DNA of 49,267 nucleotides from Leishmania donovani (Eukaryota; Euglenozoa; Kinetoplastea; Trypanosomatida; Trypanosomatidae), in NCBI RefSeq assembly GCF_000227135.1, contig NC_018241.1, positions 132,253-181,519 on the forward strand, in the 5' to 3' direction. Numbering within the stretch: position 1 is the first letter of the stretch; every line of letters starts with the position of its first letter. The translations under genes were made by a program, and so were the position numbers. Under the pieces are notes generated by a model. That model saw only the letters and a program-made list of their open reading frames with translations. It was not told the origin of the DNA and did no database searches. Shown one piece after another: positions 9,529 through 19,443 of the stretch.

Positions 9529-12500
9529 ATGGGGCGGCCCGGCGGTTTCTTCAAGAAGCTGAAGGCGAAGGAGAAGCGCGCCTCCTCGCGCAAGCAGCGC
9601 GGTACCAAGGGCGCCTCCAAGGAGGACAGGCGTCGCAAGCACAATGAGCGGGTGGAACTGTACGCGGCGAAGCGCGAGGCGGAGCAGCTCGCGGCGGTGA
9701 GTAGCTCCAGCGACGACGAACCGTCGACGGACTCGGATGCAGAGGAGTACCGCCAGACAAAGTCGTTGCGGAAGCTTCAGAGGCTGCTGGGGGTGACGCC
9801 ATCCTCTGACACTCAAGCCACATCGCACAAGCGTGCCCGCCGGCAGTCTGCATCCGCGTCACGCCTCGGTGTTAGTGAAGACGATGAGGATGAGAAGATG
9901 GCAGATCCATGGAACAGCAGTGGCGATGACGACGCTGAAAACGCAAACGCGAGGGAATCGCCTTCGGCTGACGGCAAGAGAAATCGTCGCCCACCTCTGC
10001 AGCGGCGTCGCACCCGGCATGAGTCAGATCAAGCGAAGGCGAGCTCCACGCTCGCCAACGACGACGATCTGGACGGCGAAGACTGGCGATTATACTTGGG
10101 TGGCGCTAGTGACAGCGACGACGACGATGAGAGTGTGGATGGCGGTCTCGAGGCGGACGGAGAAGTGACGGAGCTTGAGGAGGAGACGGACGACGCTGAC
10201 GACGTCGTTGACAAAGACCTTCTCATGGACATGGGCGACGCCGACGATGGTGACAGCGACCATGGTAACGATAATTACGAGGGAAGCGAAGACGACGACA
10301 ATCCTCTCTTCGAGCTGGAGAAAGGTGATGGCGATGCTGAAGAAGTGGACGACGATGACGATGATGGAGCAGATCTCTTCGATGATGCGATGATGTACGA
10401 CGGCGAGGCGGAAGATGAAGAGGAAGACGAGGACGAAGAGCGGGAGGACACATTTGTCGAAGACGACGACGACGACGACGCGGCGGAGGGCAAAGTTCGG
10501 GAGAGGGACGCGCAAAGGCGTCTTCTGCTGCAACGTTTCGAGCTCAGCACAAGCAGCGTCTCTGTTCTGCAGCAGTGCGGCATTGCTGGTGTGGCCAACG
10601 GCACAAAGGGCAGCATCAGCAACAGCGTTGTGTTGACAGAGAAGGATGAGTGGATGCGCAAGTACCACCTCGATTTACACGGCACGCTTGATGAGACGCC
10701 GCTGAAACCACTGCCAGTTCCGCATGCTGCGTTGGAGCTGCTGGCCGAATCGAACAAGCTTCTTCAGGTGCGCGCGGCTGAGCGGCTGGAGTCGACCATA
10801 GATAAGAAGGAGCTGGGCATCTTCTTTGCTTCCCCGGAGGAGTGCGCTGCAGTGCACCCCGAGAACGTTGCAGTGCTCGCCACGGCGCATGCGCAGCAAC
10901 ACCTGCTGCACGCGCCGTTCGACGTGAAGCGGTGTGCTGCTTCGTCGCCGCCGCCGTCAGCACCTCAGGTAGCAGAGCCATGGACAGAGTGCCCGCCGTA
11001 CCTCCACCCTGTTTTGTGGGAGAAGTGGACGGCGTTCCGTGCACACCGAAACCTGCCCACGTTCACCGCGGAGGAGCGTGGCCTGCTGGATCTTCTTCAA
11101 GGTTACGCGGACCTGCTGGACACACTGCACTGCTGGCAGAACAGCGAGTCGCGGCGAGAGATCTTTGCACTGCACCTCCTCAACCACTGGTTTAAGGCCC
11201 GATCTGTCGTGCTGGCGCATGATGCGCTGCTGGCAGAACAGCGAGAGAAGCAACGGCGTCGTCGTCGTGAACAGCATAAGAGGCGAAACAGAAACGGCGG
11301 AGCCACGCTGGACAGCGACGCTTTCTCTGCCGATGCTGAGTGGCCTGCAGAGCGGAGCTCTCCAGGCAGACAGGGCCGGCAGAGCAAGAGCAAGGGCAAG
11401 GCCGCTGCAAGCCAGCAAAGCCAGCCGAAGAAAGTGGCAAAGGCCGATGAAACTAGCGGTGAGGCCGACAGCGAGCCGCGCGACGACTATCTGGACGTCG
11501 ATGAGCAGGAGCTCGAGCTGCGCGACCGTGGCTTCAGCAAAACACGTTTGTGCGTGTTTTGCCCGCTGCGCAACCACGCCTACAAGTTTGTCTACTCACT
11601 GGTGTCCATCCTGCAAGCTGACCCGTCCAAGTGCTCTAAGCTGGCGATGTTCGAGCAAGATTTTACGGAGATCGAGGAGGCCGTCGACCCGACCTTCAAG
11701 CGGCGGCCGCGCGATTACCAGCGCGCCTTCGAGGGCAACATCGACGACTCTTTCTGCGTGGGGTTGCGGCTGGAGCCGGAGCTGGTGCACGTCTACTCAC
11801 ACCCTCTCAACAGTGACGTGCTCCTGTGCTCTCCACTCGGCCTGCGCCGCCGCATCGAGAAGAACGGCGACGTTCTCGTTTCGCTCTCCTCCATCGAGGT
11901 GTGCCTGCTCGAGGATGCGCAGATGCTCTTCCAGCAGAACTGGATGCACGTCACAGCGGTGTTGGAGCTACTCAACAAACGCCCAACCGACACCACGCAC
12001 GGTCTCTCTGATCTGCGCCGCGTCTACGCGTGGGCGCTGGAGGGCAAGAGCGGTCGCCACCGTCAGACAATCATGTCGACGGATGTGTGCAACGCGACGA
12101 TGCTGTCCACATTCCGTACAGCATCTGTGAACAACTCCGGTAAAATTGTGCTGCAGCGTCGCGCCGACCCCGGGGTGCTGTCACGTGTGCTGGTCCCGGT
12201 GCGGCAGCACTTCATCCGCTTCGACCCAAGCTCGCTGGCCACCGTTGACGGGGACCGCTTCGAGTTCTTCACGAAGCAGGTGTACGAAGCCAAGATCAAC
12301 GCCATGGCCGAGCGCGACGTCCGAATTATCGTTTTCGTGCCCTCGTACTTCGACTTTGTGCGCGTGCGCAACTACCTCCACCGTGAGTACCGCGAGAGCT
12401 ACGTGGCGCTGTGCGAGTACACCTCGCTAAAGCAGCAGCGCAGGGCTCTTGGTCAATTCTCCGACCTTGAACGCCCGGTTCTGCTCGTGACGGAACGCTT

Positions 12501-12741
12501 TTACTACTTTAAGCGCTACTTCGTCAAGCTGGCGGAGGCGCTCATCTTCTATAGCCCACCAATGTTCCCGGAGTACTACGCATCCCTCACAAACAGGCTC
12601 GTGGCGACGTCGCCGAATGCCTTCACAATGACACTCTACTGCCGCTACGACACCCATGAGCTGAACCGCTTGGTAGGCACGTCGCGCATGTTGCAGCTGC
12701 TCGAGCGCGACTCCGGCGTCTTTTCCTTCGTCACCTCGTAG
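9529..12741 (+). CDS. UTP25: U3 snoRNP-associated protein UTP25 (SSU processome)
   Basis: A 1070-residue nucleolar protein of the UTP25/DEF family, needed for early 18S rRNA processing in the small-subunit processome. The C-terminal family domain is clear: RRPRDYQRAFEGNIDDSF (725-742), DVRIIVFVPSYFDFVRVRN (about 930-948) and LVTERFYYFKRYFVKLAEAL (about 986-1005), followed by an IFYSPP...EYY block. The fold resembles a DEAD-box helicase core but no Walker A is visible, as is usual for the family. The basic start MGRPGGFFKKLKAKEK precedes a very acidic region (about 60-330) with runs of Asp and Glu encoded by GAC/GAT repeats. A basic, Arg-rich insert (about 570-665) adds length, so the protein is longer than the roughly 720-760 residues I recall for yeast and human. 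I chose the ATG at 9529 because the longer frame from 9310 runs through the splice-leader tract. Confidence 0.85.
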   Translation: MGRPGGFFKKLKAKEKRASSRKQRGTKGASKEDRRRKHNERVELYAAKREAEQLAAVSSSSDDEPSTDSDAEEYRQTKSLRKLQRLLGVTPSSDTQATSHKRARRQSASASRLGVSEDDEDEKMADPWNSSGDDDAENANARESPSADGKRNRRPPLQRRRTRHESDQAKASSTLANDDDLDGEDWRLYLGGASDSDDDDESVDGGLEADGEVTELEEETDDADDVVDKDLLMDMGDADDGDSDHGNDNYEGSEDDDNPLFELEKGDGDAEEVDDDDDDGADLFDDAMMYDGEAEDEEEDEDEEREDTFVEDDDDDDAAEGKVRERDAQRRLLLQRFELSTSSVSVLQQCGIAGVANGTKGSISNSVVLTEKDEWMRKYHLDLHGTLDETPLKPLPVPHAALELLAESNKLLQVRAAERLESTIDKKELGIFFASPEECAAVHPENVAVLATAHAQQHLLHAPFDVKRCAASSPPPSAPQVAEPWTECPPYLHPVLWEKWTAFRAHRNLPTFTAEERGLLDLLQGYADLLDTLHCWQNSESRREIFALHLLNHWFKARSVVLAHDALLAEQREKQRRRRREQHKRRNRNGGATLDSDAFSADAEWPAERSSPGRQGRQSKSKGKAAASQQSQPKKVAKADETSGEADSEPRDDYLDVDEQELELRDRGFSKTRLCVFCPLRNHAYKFVYSLVSILQADPSKCSKLAMFEQDFTEIEEAVDPTFKRRPRDYQRAFEGNIDDSFCVGLRLEPELVHVYSHPLNSDVLLCSPLGLRRRIEKNGDVLVSLSSIEVCLLEDAQMLFQQNWMHVTAVLELLNKRPTDTTHGLSDLRRVYAWALEGKSGRHRQTIMSTDVCNATMLSTFRTASVNNSGKIVLQRRADPGVLSRVLVPVRQHFIRFDPSSLATVDGDRFEFFTKQVYEAKINAMAERDVRIIVFVPSYFDFVRVRNYLHREYRESYVALCEYTSLKQQRRALGQFSDLERPVLLVTERFYYFKRYFVKLAEALIFYSPPMFPEYYASLTNRLVATSPNAFTMTLYCRYDTHELNRLVGTSRMLQLLERDSGVFSFVTS

Positions 12742-13876
12742 GGGCGACGGAGACGCCCATGGTGAGAGAGAAGAGGAAGGGGGCGTAACGGATGTTGTCG
12801 GCGATGGTGCTGCGGAACGCGGTGATGCATGCGCGTGTAAGTGTCTGTCGGTACCGGGTGCCCGCGCGCGCGGCCCACACCTCCTCCTCCTCGCCTCGTC
12901 TCTCGCTCTGCCACCAGCGCTCCCCCCTCCCCCTTTTGTGCGCACACGCCCCCCCCCTCTCGGAAACGACTAAGCAGAAGTTGCATAAGCAATCTTAACG
13001 GCACGCCGCCTTCTGTTTCGGCCTTTGCCTCGCTTTCCCGAACAACACACATCCCTTCACGCAAAACAGCGTGCACGATAGCATCCCTATCGCAGACGTG
13101 TGTCGTGCCGTGTCCGTATGGTGGGCAGGACACGGAGCTGTGGTGAGTCGAGCTCCCCACGCCCTCCACTCTCCCACCCGCGCCGCCTCCATTCCCGCCT
13201 ACGCGAGATCTGCTCTCGGCACCTCAGCAAGGAGCGGCTACGGTGGCGGTGAGAAGAGCAGCGACCTCTTCTTTTATTATTGTTTATGTTTGTGTTGCCC
13301 CTCATGCAGCTGCTTCAGGGCATATGGCATCCTGAGCATCCTTCACAGACCTCTGCGCCGGACATAAACACCTACACACACACATACACCTCTTTCGCCT
13401 GCTTCTTTCTCCCCCCCCCCTCCTCCCCTCTCCCTTCTTTCTTGTTTGTCCGGTGGGTCGCATGGTCGGCGGTCCTCAGCGACGTCCTCGCAAGCGCAAG
13501 ACAAGAGAAGCAGTGCAGACACACACGCACATACAGAAATACATATATATATATACATATATGCGCATACGCAAACGACAGCCAAAAAAGAAAAAGAAGG
13601 GGTGCTTTTGTATACAAGGAAAGGGTTCTCGTCTGCCGCACGTGCTCTGATTCGCCGGTAGCTGGAGTGAGGGTGAGAAGCAGGCGATCTGTGGAAAGCC
13701 TTTTCCTCGCGCTGCTGCTGCCGCTCATTTCCACCCACCCACCTACCTCTTCGAGAGAGAGAGGCAAGCGCCCTAGGTGTTCGCTAGCATCGTCCAACGG
13801 ACAGATACATTATAGATATTGCTGCCTTCAAACGGGCGTGGAGGTGGACCACAACACGCATTCCTCACCTGAGAAG
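12742..13876 (+). other. Intergenic spacer
   Basis: No CDS seen. It holds a strong pyrimidine tract (13390-13451), a TA-rich repeat (13541-13562) and a second weaker pyrimidine stretch (about 13700-13752) before the DZIP1-like start. The frame that stays open through this spacer is not coding-like. Confidence 0.55.
13541..13562. repeat. TA-rich microsatellite
   Basis: An alternating AT/AC tract of about 22 bp within an AT-rich island of an otherwise GC-rich region. Confidence 0.8.
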
Positions 13877-16330
13877 ATGGCCAGCCCTGCCTTTGAATTC
13901 GTGCAGGGCAACGAGCGCCTTGACTGGGGCGTCCTGGTCTCCATTGATGTGGAGCGGCTGATGAAGTCCACCACTGTGGACACGCTGCAGCGCATCGTCG
14001 AGAACATCGCCTTCTCCCGTGTCACGCGCGATGAGGCCGCCCTGTTCACGCCGGACCACATCCTGCACCTCTTCCAACTGTGCCAAGTGGTGATTCAGTA
14101 CCTGGTTTACTCACAGGAGATCCTCGCCGAAATCAACGTTAAGCTGAACGACCGGATGGAGGAACAGCAGGCCGCTGCGCTGGAGCAAGAGGCCCTGCTC
14201 CAGCGACTCTCCGACGAGACTAACCTGCTGAAGAAGCAGATCAAGACGCAGCGTCGCACACTGCTGGCGTACGAGTACAACGCGCAGGCAGCATTGGCGC
14301 GCGGGCTGGCCGGCAGTGGCGCTGCTGGTGCGGCCGGTGGCCCTGCGACTTTGTACGTCTGCCCGTACTGCGGAGACGAGTACCACAAGGCCGAGTCCAT
14401 GCAGTCGCACCTGCGCAAGAGGCACAACACGACAGTGGCGTCGCCGAGCTTGCCAGTCGCAGACACTGCTACCTCTCCCCTGCCGCCTACTGCGGGTTCG
14501 CAAACCGTTGTGCCGGCCCCTGCTCGCGGTCCAATCGCAACCGCGGAGGCTTCTGAGCCGCTCCAGCAGCTTCGCCACCGCGTGGAACAGTTGGAAAAGG
14601 ACAAGGAAGTGATGGAGCGGCAGCAGCGTGAGAACCTGATACTTATGATGCTCGGCGCCACGCGGTCGCAGACAACGTCACCGCCACCACAGCAACCGCA
14701 GCAGCAGCCAGCATCGGCGCCCGCCAGTACGAGTGTGCAGTCGCCCGTTTCACCGCCGCCACCGCCGCCGTCGTCGCCGCTTCCGGGTTTGACCGCGGCG
14801 CCGTCCGCGACAACAACCGAGACGGCAGTGAACGTCATCCCAGAGCATCTGAAAGGTATACCCGTCGTGCCAGACATCAGTGCAATGATGAACTACAACC
14901 TCTCCTGCCAGCGCGAGGCCTCGGAGAACGCACTGCGACGCCAATTGATGGACCTGGAGGCTGAGATACGAGCTCTGAGGGCGAGCAAGCTGGCAGCAGC
15001 GCCAACAGTGCTCACGGAAGCGCCGCCGCCGCCTTCACCATCCGCAGCGGCCGCTGCCTGCTCGCCAGCCGCGCCACCGTCCACCCCCGGTCTCGGCGTC
15101 ACTGCATCCAAGGACGCTCCCGCCGTTGGACGGCCTGCGTGGGTGGCGGAACTGGAGAACGCACAGAAACACCAGCGCCAGCAGCAGCAACAACAATCCA
15201 GCGTCTCCGCAGCTCCCCCCTCCCTCGCACCGCCGTTGACGCCGCCCCCAGCACCGCTACCCCCACCACCAGCAGCAGCCACCCCAACACCACTACCACC
15301 GCAGCAGCAGCACGTCTATACGACAGGAGCCACAGAGCCTTCCCTTGCTCCGCCACCGTCGCACTCGCAGCCGTCTGCAACGCAGCCCCAGTTCACCTCA
15401 GCAGCGGCGCCGCCGATCCAGTCGATGCCTTCGCTGTGCACGCCGCCATCCTTGCAGTCCAGCTCCCCGGCACCGCAGCCGAGCTACAACATTCAACAAC
15501 AGCAGCAACCCTCACTGGCAGTTCCGTCCCCCACGCCCTCGGTGCCAGACCTCTCCACCCCCGCCATTCCGATACCCTCTCCAGCCACGCCGCCCACAAC
15601 TGAGGGCGGCGCACCTCCAGCTGCAACTTCGACACCGTCCGTAAGTCTCCCGCAGCCGCCACAGGTGCGTCCGAAACCGTACCACTGGGTAGACAGCAGC
15701 ACAAACTCCAGCCTCACATCCACCTCCACAGTGCCGCCGCACCGAGCTGTCAGCAAAGGGTGCCCAGGCGCTTCGCCCTCTCTCACTAGCAGTGCCACAC
15801 CTGCGATGGCGACGGCGGCATCAACCTCAGCGACAACGATTCCGCTGCCATCGACAGCCTCTGCCGGTGCCCTCGCCCCCTCGATCTCCTCTCCTGGACT
15901 CGGGGTAGGGACATACTTTTCCTCTCGCACCTCTGCGCCTGCAGGAGCGGCGCCGGCGCCAGCGCCGCTCTCGGTTATTCCGCCGCCCGCCACGCACGAC
16001 AGCAGCACGCAGCACAGCCCGCCGCCACCGGTCACAGCGCCGGAACTTTCCGTGCCTCATCCAATGCCAGCTCCAGCGCTTCGCGTGACAAACACGCCTC
16101 TCTTTCACGCGCCGTCCCTGCCGGCGCCGGTCTTGGCAAGTAGCACCGGCGGTGGCAACACCAGCGTCGGTAGCTGGTCCCCACCAGCGCCAGTGCCGAG
16201 TACTGCCAACGCGCCGGTGCCAACACCGTCAGCAGTGCCTGGGGCCGTCAAGTCCTTTCGGGCATTGAGCAGCAGCAGCAGCAGCAGCAGCAGCATGCGC
16301 TTCCGCATTGACAGACGCTACGACTTTTAG
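13877..16330 (+). CDS. DZIP1-like ciliary zinc-finger protein
   Basis: An 817-residue protein. Its N-terminus (FEFVQGNERLDWGVLVSIDV, about residues 5-24) continues into a helical block with LFQLCQVVIQYLVYSQEIL. This matches the start of DZIP1/DZIP1L, proteins of the ciliary transition zone and basal body. A coiled coil follows (about 90-140). Then comes one C2H2 finger with C162, C165, H178 and H183 (C-x2-C-x12-H-x4-H), again at the position expected for DZIP1. After about residue 190 the protein is mostly low-complexity Pro/Ser/Gln/Ala, with two short coiled-coil islands (about 230-255 and 345-375) and a Ser run near the C-terminus (codons 16266-16293). The start is the ATG of MASPAFEF; the longer frame upstream is spacer. 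In a flagellate parasite a transition-zone role is the natural inference. Confidence 0.7.
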   Translation: MASPAFEFVQGNERLDWGVLVSIDVERLMKSTTVDTLQRIVENIAFSRVTRDEAALFTPDHILHLFQLCQVVIQYLVYSQEILAEINVKLNDRMEEQQAAALEQEALLQRLSDETNLLKKQIKTQRRTLLAYEYNAQAALARGLAGSGAAGAAGGPATLYVCPYCGDEYHKAESMQSHLRKRHNTTVASPSLPVADTATSPLPPTAGSQTVVPAPARGPIATAEASEPLQQLRHRVEQLEKDKEVMERQQRENLILMMLGATRSQTTSPPPQQPQQQPASAPASTSVQSPVSPPPPPPSSPLPGLTAAPSATTTETAVNVIPEHLKGIPVVPDISAMMNYNLSCQREASENALRRQLMDLEAEIRALRASKLAAAPTVLTEAPPPPSPSAAAAACSPAAPPSTPGLGVTASKDAPAVGRPAWVAELENAQKHQRQQQQQQSSVSAAPPSLAPPLTPPPAPLPPPPAAATPTPLPPQQQHVYTTGATEPSLAPPPSHSQPSATQPQFTSAAAPPIQSMPSLCTPPSLQSSSPAPQPSYNIQQQQQPSLAVPSPTPSVPDLSTPAIPIPSPATPPTTEGGAPPAATSTPSVSLPQPPQVRPKPYHWVDSSTNSSLTSTSTVPPHRAVSKGCPGASPSLTSSATPAMATAASTSATTIPLPSTASAGALAPSISSPGLGVGTYFSSRTSAPAGAAPAPAPLSVIPPPATHDSSTQHSPPPPVTAPELSVPHPMPAPALRVTNTPLFHAPSLPAPVLASSTGGGNTSVGSWSPPAPVPSTANAPVPTPSAVPGAVKSFRALSSSSSSSSSMRFRIDRRYDF

Positions 16331-17496
16331 CGCGTACTGGATGGAGACGGCGAGGGGACAGACCCACACGTGACGAGACGCGGGGTGAGATTCACTTCCC
16401 AAGGGCCGCTGGACAGTGCCATGATGCAGGAGGAGAGAAGTGTGTGTGTGTGTATGTATTCGTGTTTGCAGAGCCTGCGTGCATGTGGCTGGAGGGGCGG
16501 TAGTCCCCGGCATAAAATCACTGCCTGCGGAAGCCCGCACACGCACACGCACTAATGTGGTGTACATACGCGATAGAGAGACGTGGCGATGTTGTTGCTT
16601 TTCTTTTTCTTTTCCCGACTCCACTGTGTGTGTCTCTCTCTGTGTAACTGTATTTTGAATGCCATGTGCGTGAAGGCGGTGCGATGCGACGGTGTGTGTG
16701 TGCGGTGAATACAGTTGCGTGTGTGCTTTTTCAGTGCTCGTCTGTGATAGAGATCATAGAAGTCCCCTTCCCTCCTCTACTCCAAAACACACACACGCAC
16801 TCGCACACCCCTTCGCTAAGCCGGTCCTCTCAGCTGAGCCGCCTGCGCGCGTGTGTGCTGGAGCAGAGTGCGAAGAAATGAGAAGTTGAGCTTGGCCAAG
16901 GATGCACTCAAACACGCAAGCGTACTCGCATGAGCACATAGACACCAGCAGAGAGAAAGAGAGGTGCGAGAAGAGGGAATCCAGGCGCCATCTTGGTTTC
17001 CTCTTCCTCCTCTCCCACCACTCGTTACGGTGGGGGTGGGGGACGTCTGGGTGCGGTGCGGCGGGTCTGCCCACTGTGTCTTGAATGTAAGCGCCTATGC
17101 CGCACGAAAGGCGTGAATGTGGAGCAGTGCGCGTGAGTTCAGGATTGTGCCCTCACAATGCGCCCAAAACGCAATGAACGCAGGAGTGGAAGGCACACAC
17201 ACAGCAGGACGCTGCTCTCTGAAGCGGGCTAACAACCCACGTCACGCACCTCTTGCTACATCACCCTTTAACGCACTTACAGAAATGCAACCCTTCCCCC
17301 CTCCCCATCTTCCTCCACCCATGTTGTGTCCGCATCATATCACCGGTGGCTTCTACTTTCCCCTCTCCTTCTCCTGCTCCTGTGTATGTGCGCGTGTTTG
17401 TTTGTGTGGGTGTGGGTGTGTGACGCCACCATCATCGACCTCTCTCTCTCGTTATGCGCCCCTCCTCCCCAGTTTGCATGTGGCTCCTCTGCACAC
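16331..17496 (+). other. Intergenic spacer
   Basis: No CDS seen. GT-rich and CA-rich runs are followed by pyrimidine tracts near 17286-17312, 17355-17390 and 17440-17470, the last leading to a good splice acceptor. Confidence 0.55.
17433..17472 (+). promoter_or_regulatory. Predicted trans-splice tract and acceptor for the Cet1-like gene
   Basis: The pyrimidine-rich run ends in CCTCCTCCCCAG with AG at 17471-17472, 25 nt upstream of the chosen ATG (17497). Its presence inside the longer open frame argues against the 17326 start. Confidence 0.5.
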
Positions 17497-18699
17497 ATGC
17501 GAAGTCTACAACGTGTGCCGCGGTACCGAGACCCCCTGGTCCGCAATGTAGCCCGAATGCTCCTGCGCGGCTTGCAAGAGCAGCATCATACACCGTCCTC
17601 GACAAGGCTCGAGCTTGAGGTGCGGCTCGGCAGCATCCTGGCGCACACTCGGGCACGTCAGCTAGATATACCCATTGCCGTAGCGTCGCCAGCCTTGATG
17701 GATGAGACGGCGCGCAACGTCTACCAATTCCATGCTGGCATTTCGCACCCACTGCTTCACGGGATGCAGGCGGCTCTGCTAGAGGCTGGTCTTGCCACGC
17801 GAAAAGACGTGGACCTGCAAGGAGGGAGAGTTGATGTGCACGTGTTTCTTTCCAATGAGAAACGGCTTCACTGTCTCTACCAGCCGCTCCACGGGGAAGC
17901 CCCCGGTGCGCGCGCAGACGGCGTCAAGACGGCCGCCTCAAACCCCGAGGCGCCGCCGTACAATCCGCTGTGCCTCACCCAGAGTATCACGGTTCTTTCT
18001 GCCGAAAAGAAGGGCCGGTTGGCTATGATGGACATGTGCTGCCCAGGCTGGTGCGCTGACCTGCGTTTCGCTCTCTCTAAGGAGACGGCTGTGCCCGTTG
18101 AGCTGACGGATGCAACGAAGGAGCGGGCGATCGCGTCGCGCTGCCGTGCGCGCACATCCGTCCCGGTCGGGCGTTTTTTTTCGGTTCAAATGACACAGTC
18201 GATCTTCAGCCGGGATGTCTGGTGGTACCCGCCACCGGCCGTGCGCTCCTACCTCGAGATGGACGCGGGTGCGTCATCATCACCCGCGGCGGTCACGGGC
18301 ACGACCGTGTTCGGTGTCGGCACGGTGCTCCCAACACCAGTGCTGTTTTATCCGGAGAAAGCGGCGGGACGCATCGGTCGGAGCGACGCGGAAACCACGA
18401 TCGAAGTCGAGGTGGAGATCAACCTGCGCGCGCTGCTGCGTGAGTGGAAACGCGTCTATGGGGGTGCTGCCGCGTCTGCTTACCTATCCACCTCGGCGCT
18501 TGTGGATACAACGTGCGCCGGAACGTCGATCGCAGGCGACGCAACGCTTAAGCCGTCAATAGCCACGGCGACCATAGATGACGTCGCCGATATGCACGCC
18601 ACGGTATTGGCGGAGAGGGAAGACCCCTATCTCTTGCGCGTGGCCGAAGAAGTGATGGCAGTGGTGCAGCTGCTCACCAAGGTGCGCGTCGTCGAGTGA
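17497..18699 (+). CDS. Cet1-type mRNA-capping RNA 5'-triphosphatase
   Basis: A 400-residue protein with the signature of metal-dependent RNA triphosphatases of the triphosphate tunnel family. These remove the gamma-phosphate of nascent RNA before guanylylation. The first metal-binding strand is RLELEVRLG (37-45, E39 and E41). The last is TTIEVEVEI (300-308, E303, E305 and E307). Between them lie DLRFALSKET (188-197) and a basic strand RCRARTSVP (215-223) followed by FFSVQMTQ (227-234). These match the Cet1 order: a strand with basic residues, then a strand corresponding to the family's D-L-T. It is longer than the roughly 250-residue trypanosome enzyme I recall, with Ala/Ser/Thr-rich linkers. 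This enzyme type is unrelated to the cysteine-phosphatase capping enzymes of animals. The start at 17497 sits 25 nt behind a good splice acceptor. Confidence 0.75.
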   Translation: MRSLQRVPRYRDPLVRNVARMLLRGLQEQHHTPSSTRLELEVRLGSILAHTRARQLDIPIAVASPALMDETARNVYQFHAGISHPLLHGMQAALLEAGLATRKDVDLQGGRVDVHVFLSNEKRLHCLYQPLHGEAPGARADGVKTAASNPEAPPYNPLCLTQSITVLSAEKKGRLAMMDMCCPGWCADLRFALSKETAVPVELTDATKERAIASRCRARTSVPVGRFFSVQMTQSIFSRDVWWYPPPAVRSYLEMDAGASSSPAAVTGTTVFGVGTVLPTPVLFYPEKAAGRIGRSDAETTIEVEVEINLRALLREWKRVYGGAAASAYLSTSALVDTTCAGTSIAGDATLKPSIATATIDDVADMHATVLAEREDPYLLRVAEEVMAVVQLLTKVRVVE

Positions 18700-18919
18700 G
18701 GCTCCCGGCTTTTGAACATCCTGGCTATGTCTGTCCGTCTCCCTCTCTTATCATCACAGTCCCGAAACTCAGCGAGACGAAGATGAGGTACCGCGAACAT
18801 GTCGCACAAACAGTCGTCAGGCGCAGGAGCAGACGTCGAAGCAGGGAGAGGGAGAGGGAGGGAGGTGGCAGGGAAGACGGCGGCCAGGCATGCGGTACAT
18901 GAGCGCCTCTTCACATGTG

Positions 18920-18941
18920 CACACACACACACACACACACA
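18920..18941. repeat. CA dinucleotide repeat
   Basis: About 11 CA units in the spacer between the Cet1-like gene and the oxidoreductase. Confidence 0.85.
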
Positions 18942-19395
18942 TGCACGTGCGGAGGTGTGCTTACGAAGGGAAGTACTAAACTCCACAACAGAACTCTCCG
19001 AATGAGAGCCACCCGTGGATGCGCGCGCACGCACGCACTGCACCGCTGCCTCCTCTCCTTCTCTCTCTCCCTGCATTCCCCATCGGAGTGCATTGGCGTG
19101 TATACGCAAACAGTCTCAGGGAGGAGGGTAGCAAGTGCCACGCTGTTTTCTGTGCCGCTGTCTCATGATGACCTACTGCCACTACTGCCCATGTGACCGT
19201 GGCGAGACCGGCGGGGGGAGGGAGAGGTGATGCACGTACTTCTGTAAAATGCGGTGCTTCTTCCTGAGGCATTGAAGCCTGCAGTTCTACTGTGTTCCCT
19301 CTCGCTCTCTGTCTCTCTCCCCCACATGCACACATACACACGCACGCGCACTTGTTGGCCTTTGGTCTTCTCTTGATCTCACTTTCACGCCACAG

Positions 19396-19420
19396 CCCCT
19401 CTCCTTCCCCCGCTCCTCAG
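19396..19420 (+). promoter_or_regulatory. Predicted trans-splice tract and acceptor for the oxidoreductase gene
   Basis: A C/T-rich run ending CGCTCCTCAG with AG at 19419-19420, 24 nt before the ATG at 19444. Confidence 0.5.
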
Positions 19421-19443
19421 CATCTCTACACAGTGGCCTCACG

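Larger units (their letters stand above)
18700..19443 (+). other. Intergenic spacer
   Basis: No CDS seen. It holds a CA repeat (18920-18941) and pyrimidine tracts near 19295-19322 and 19365-19418. Confidence 0.55.

Noticed and set aside
13280..13876. N-terminal extension of the DZIP1-like protein from 13280
   Set aside because: The extra 199 codons run through polypyrimidine and TA repeats; the family match begins right after the ATG at 13877.
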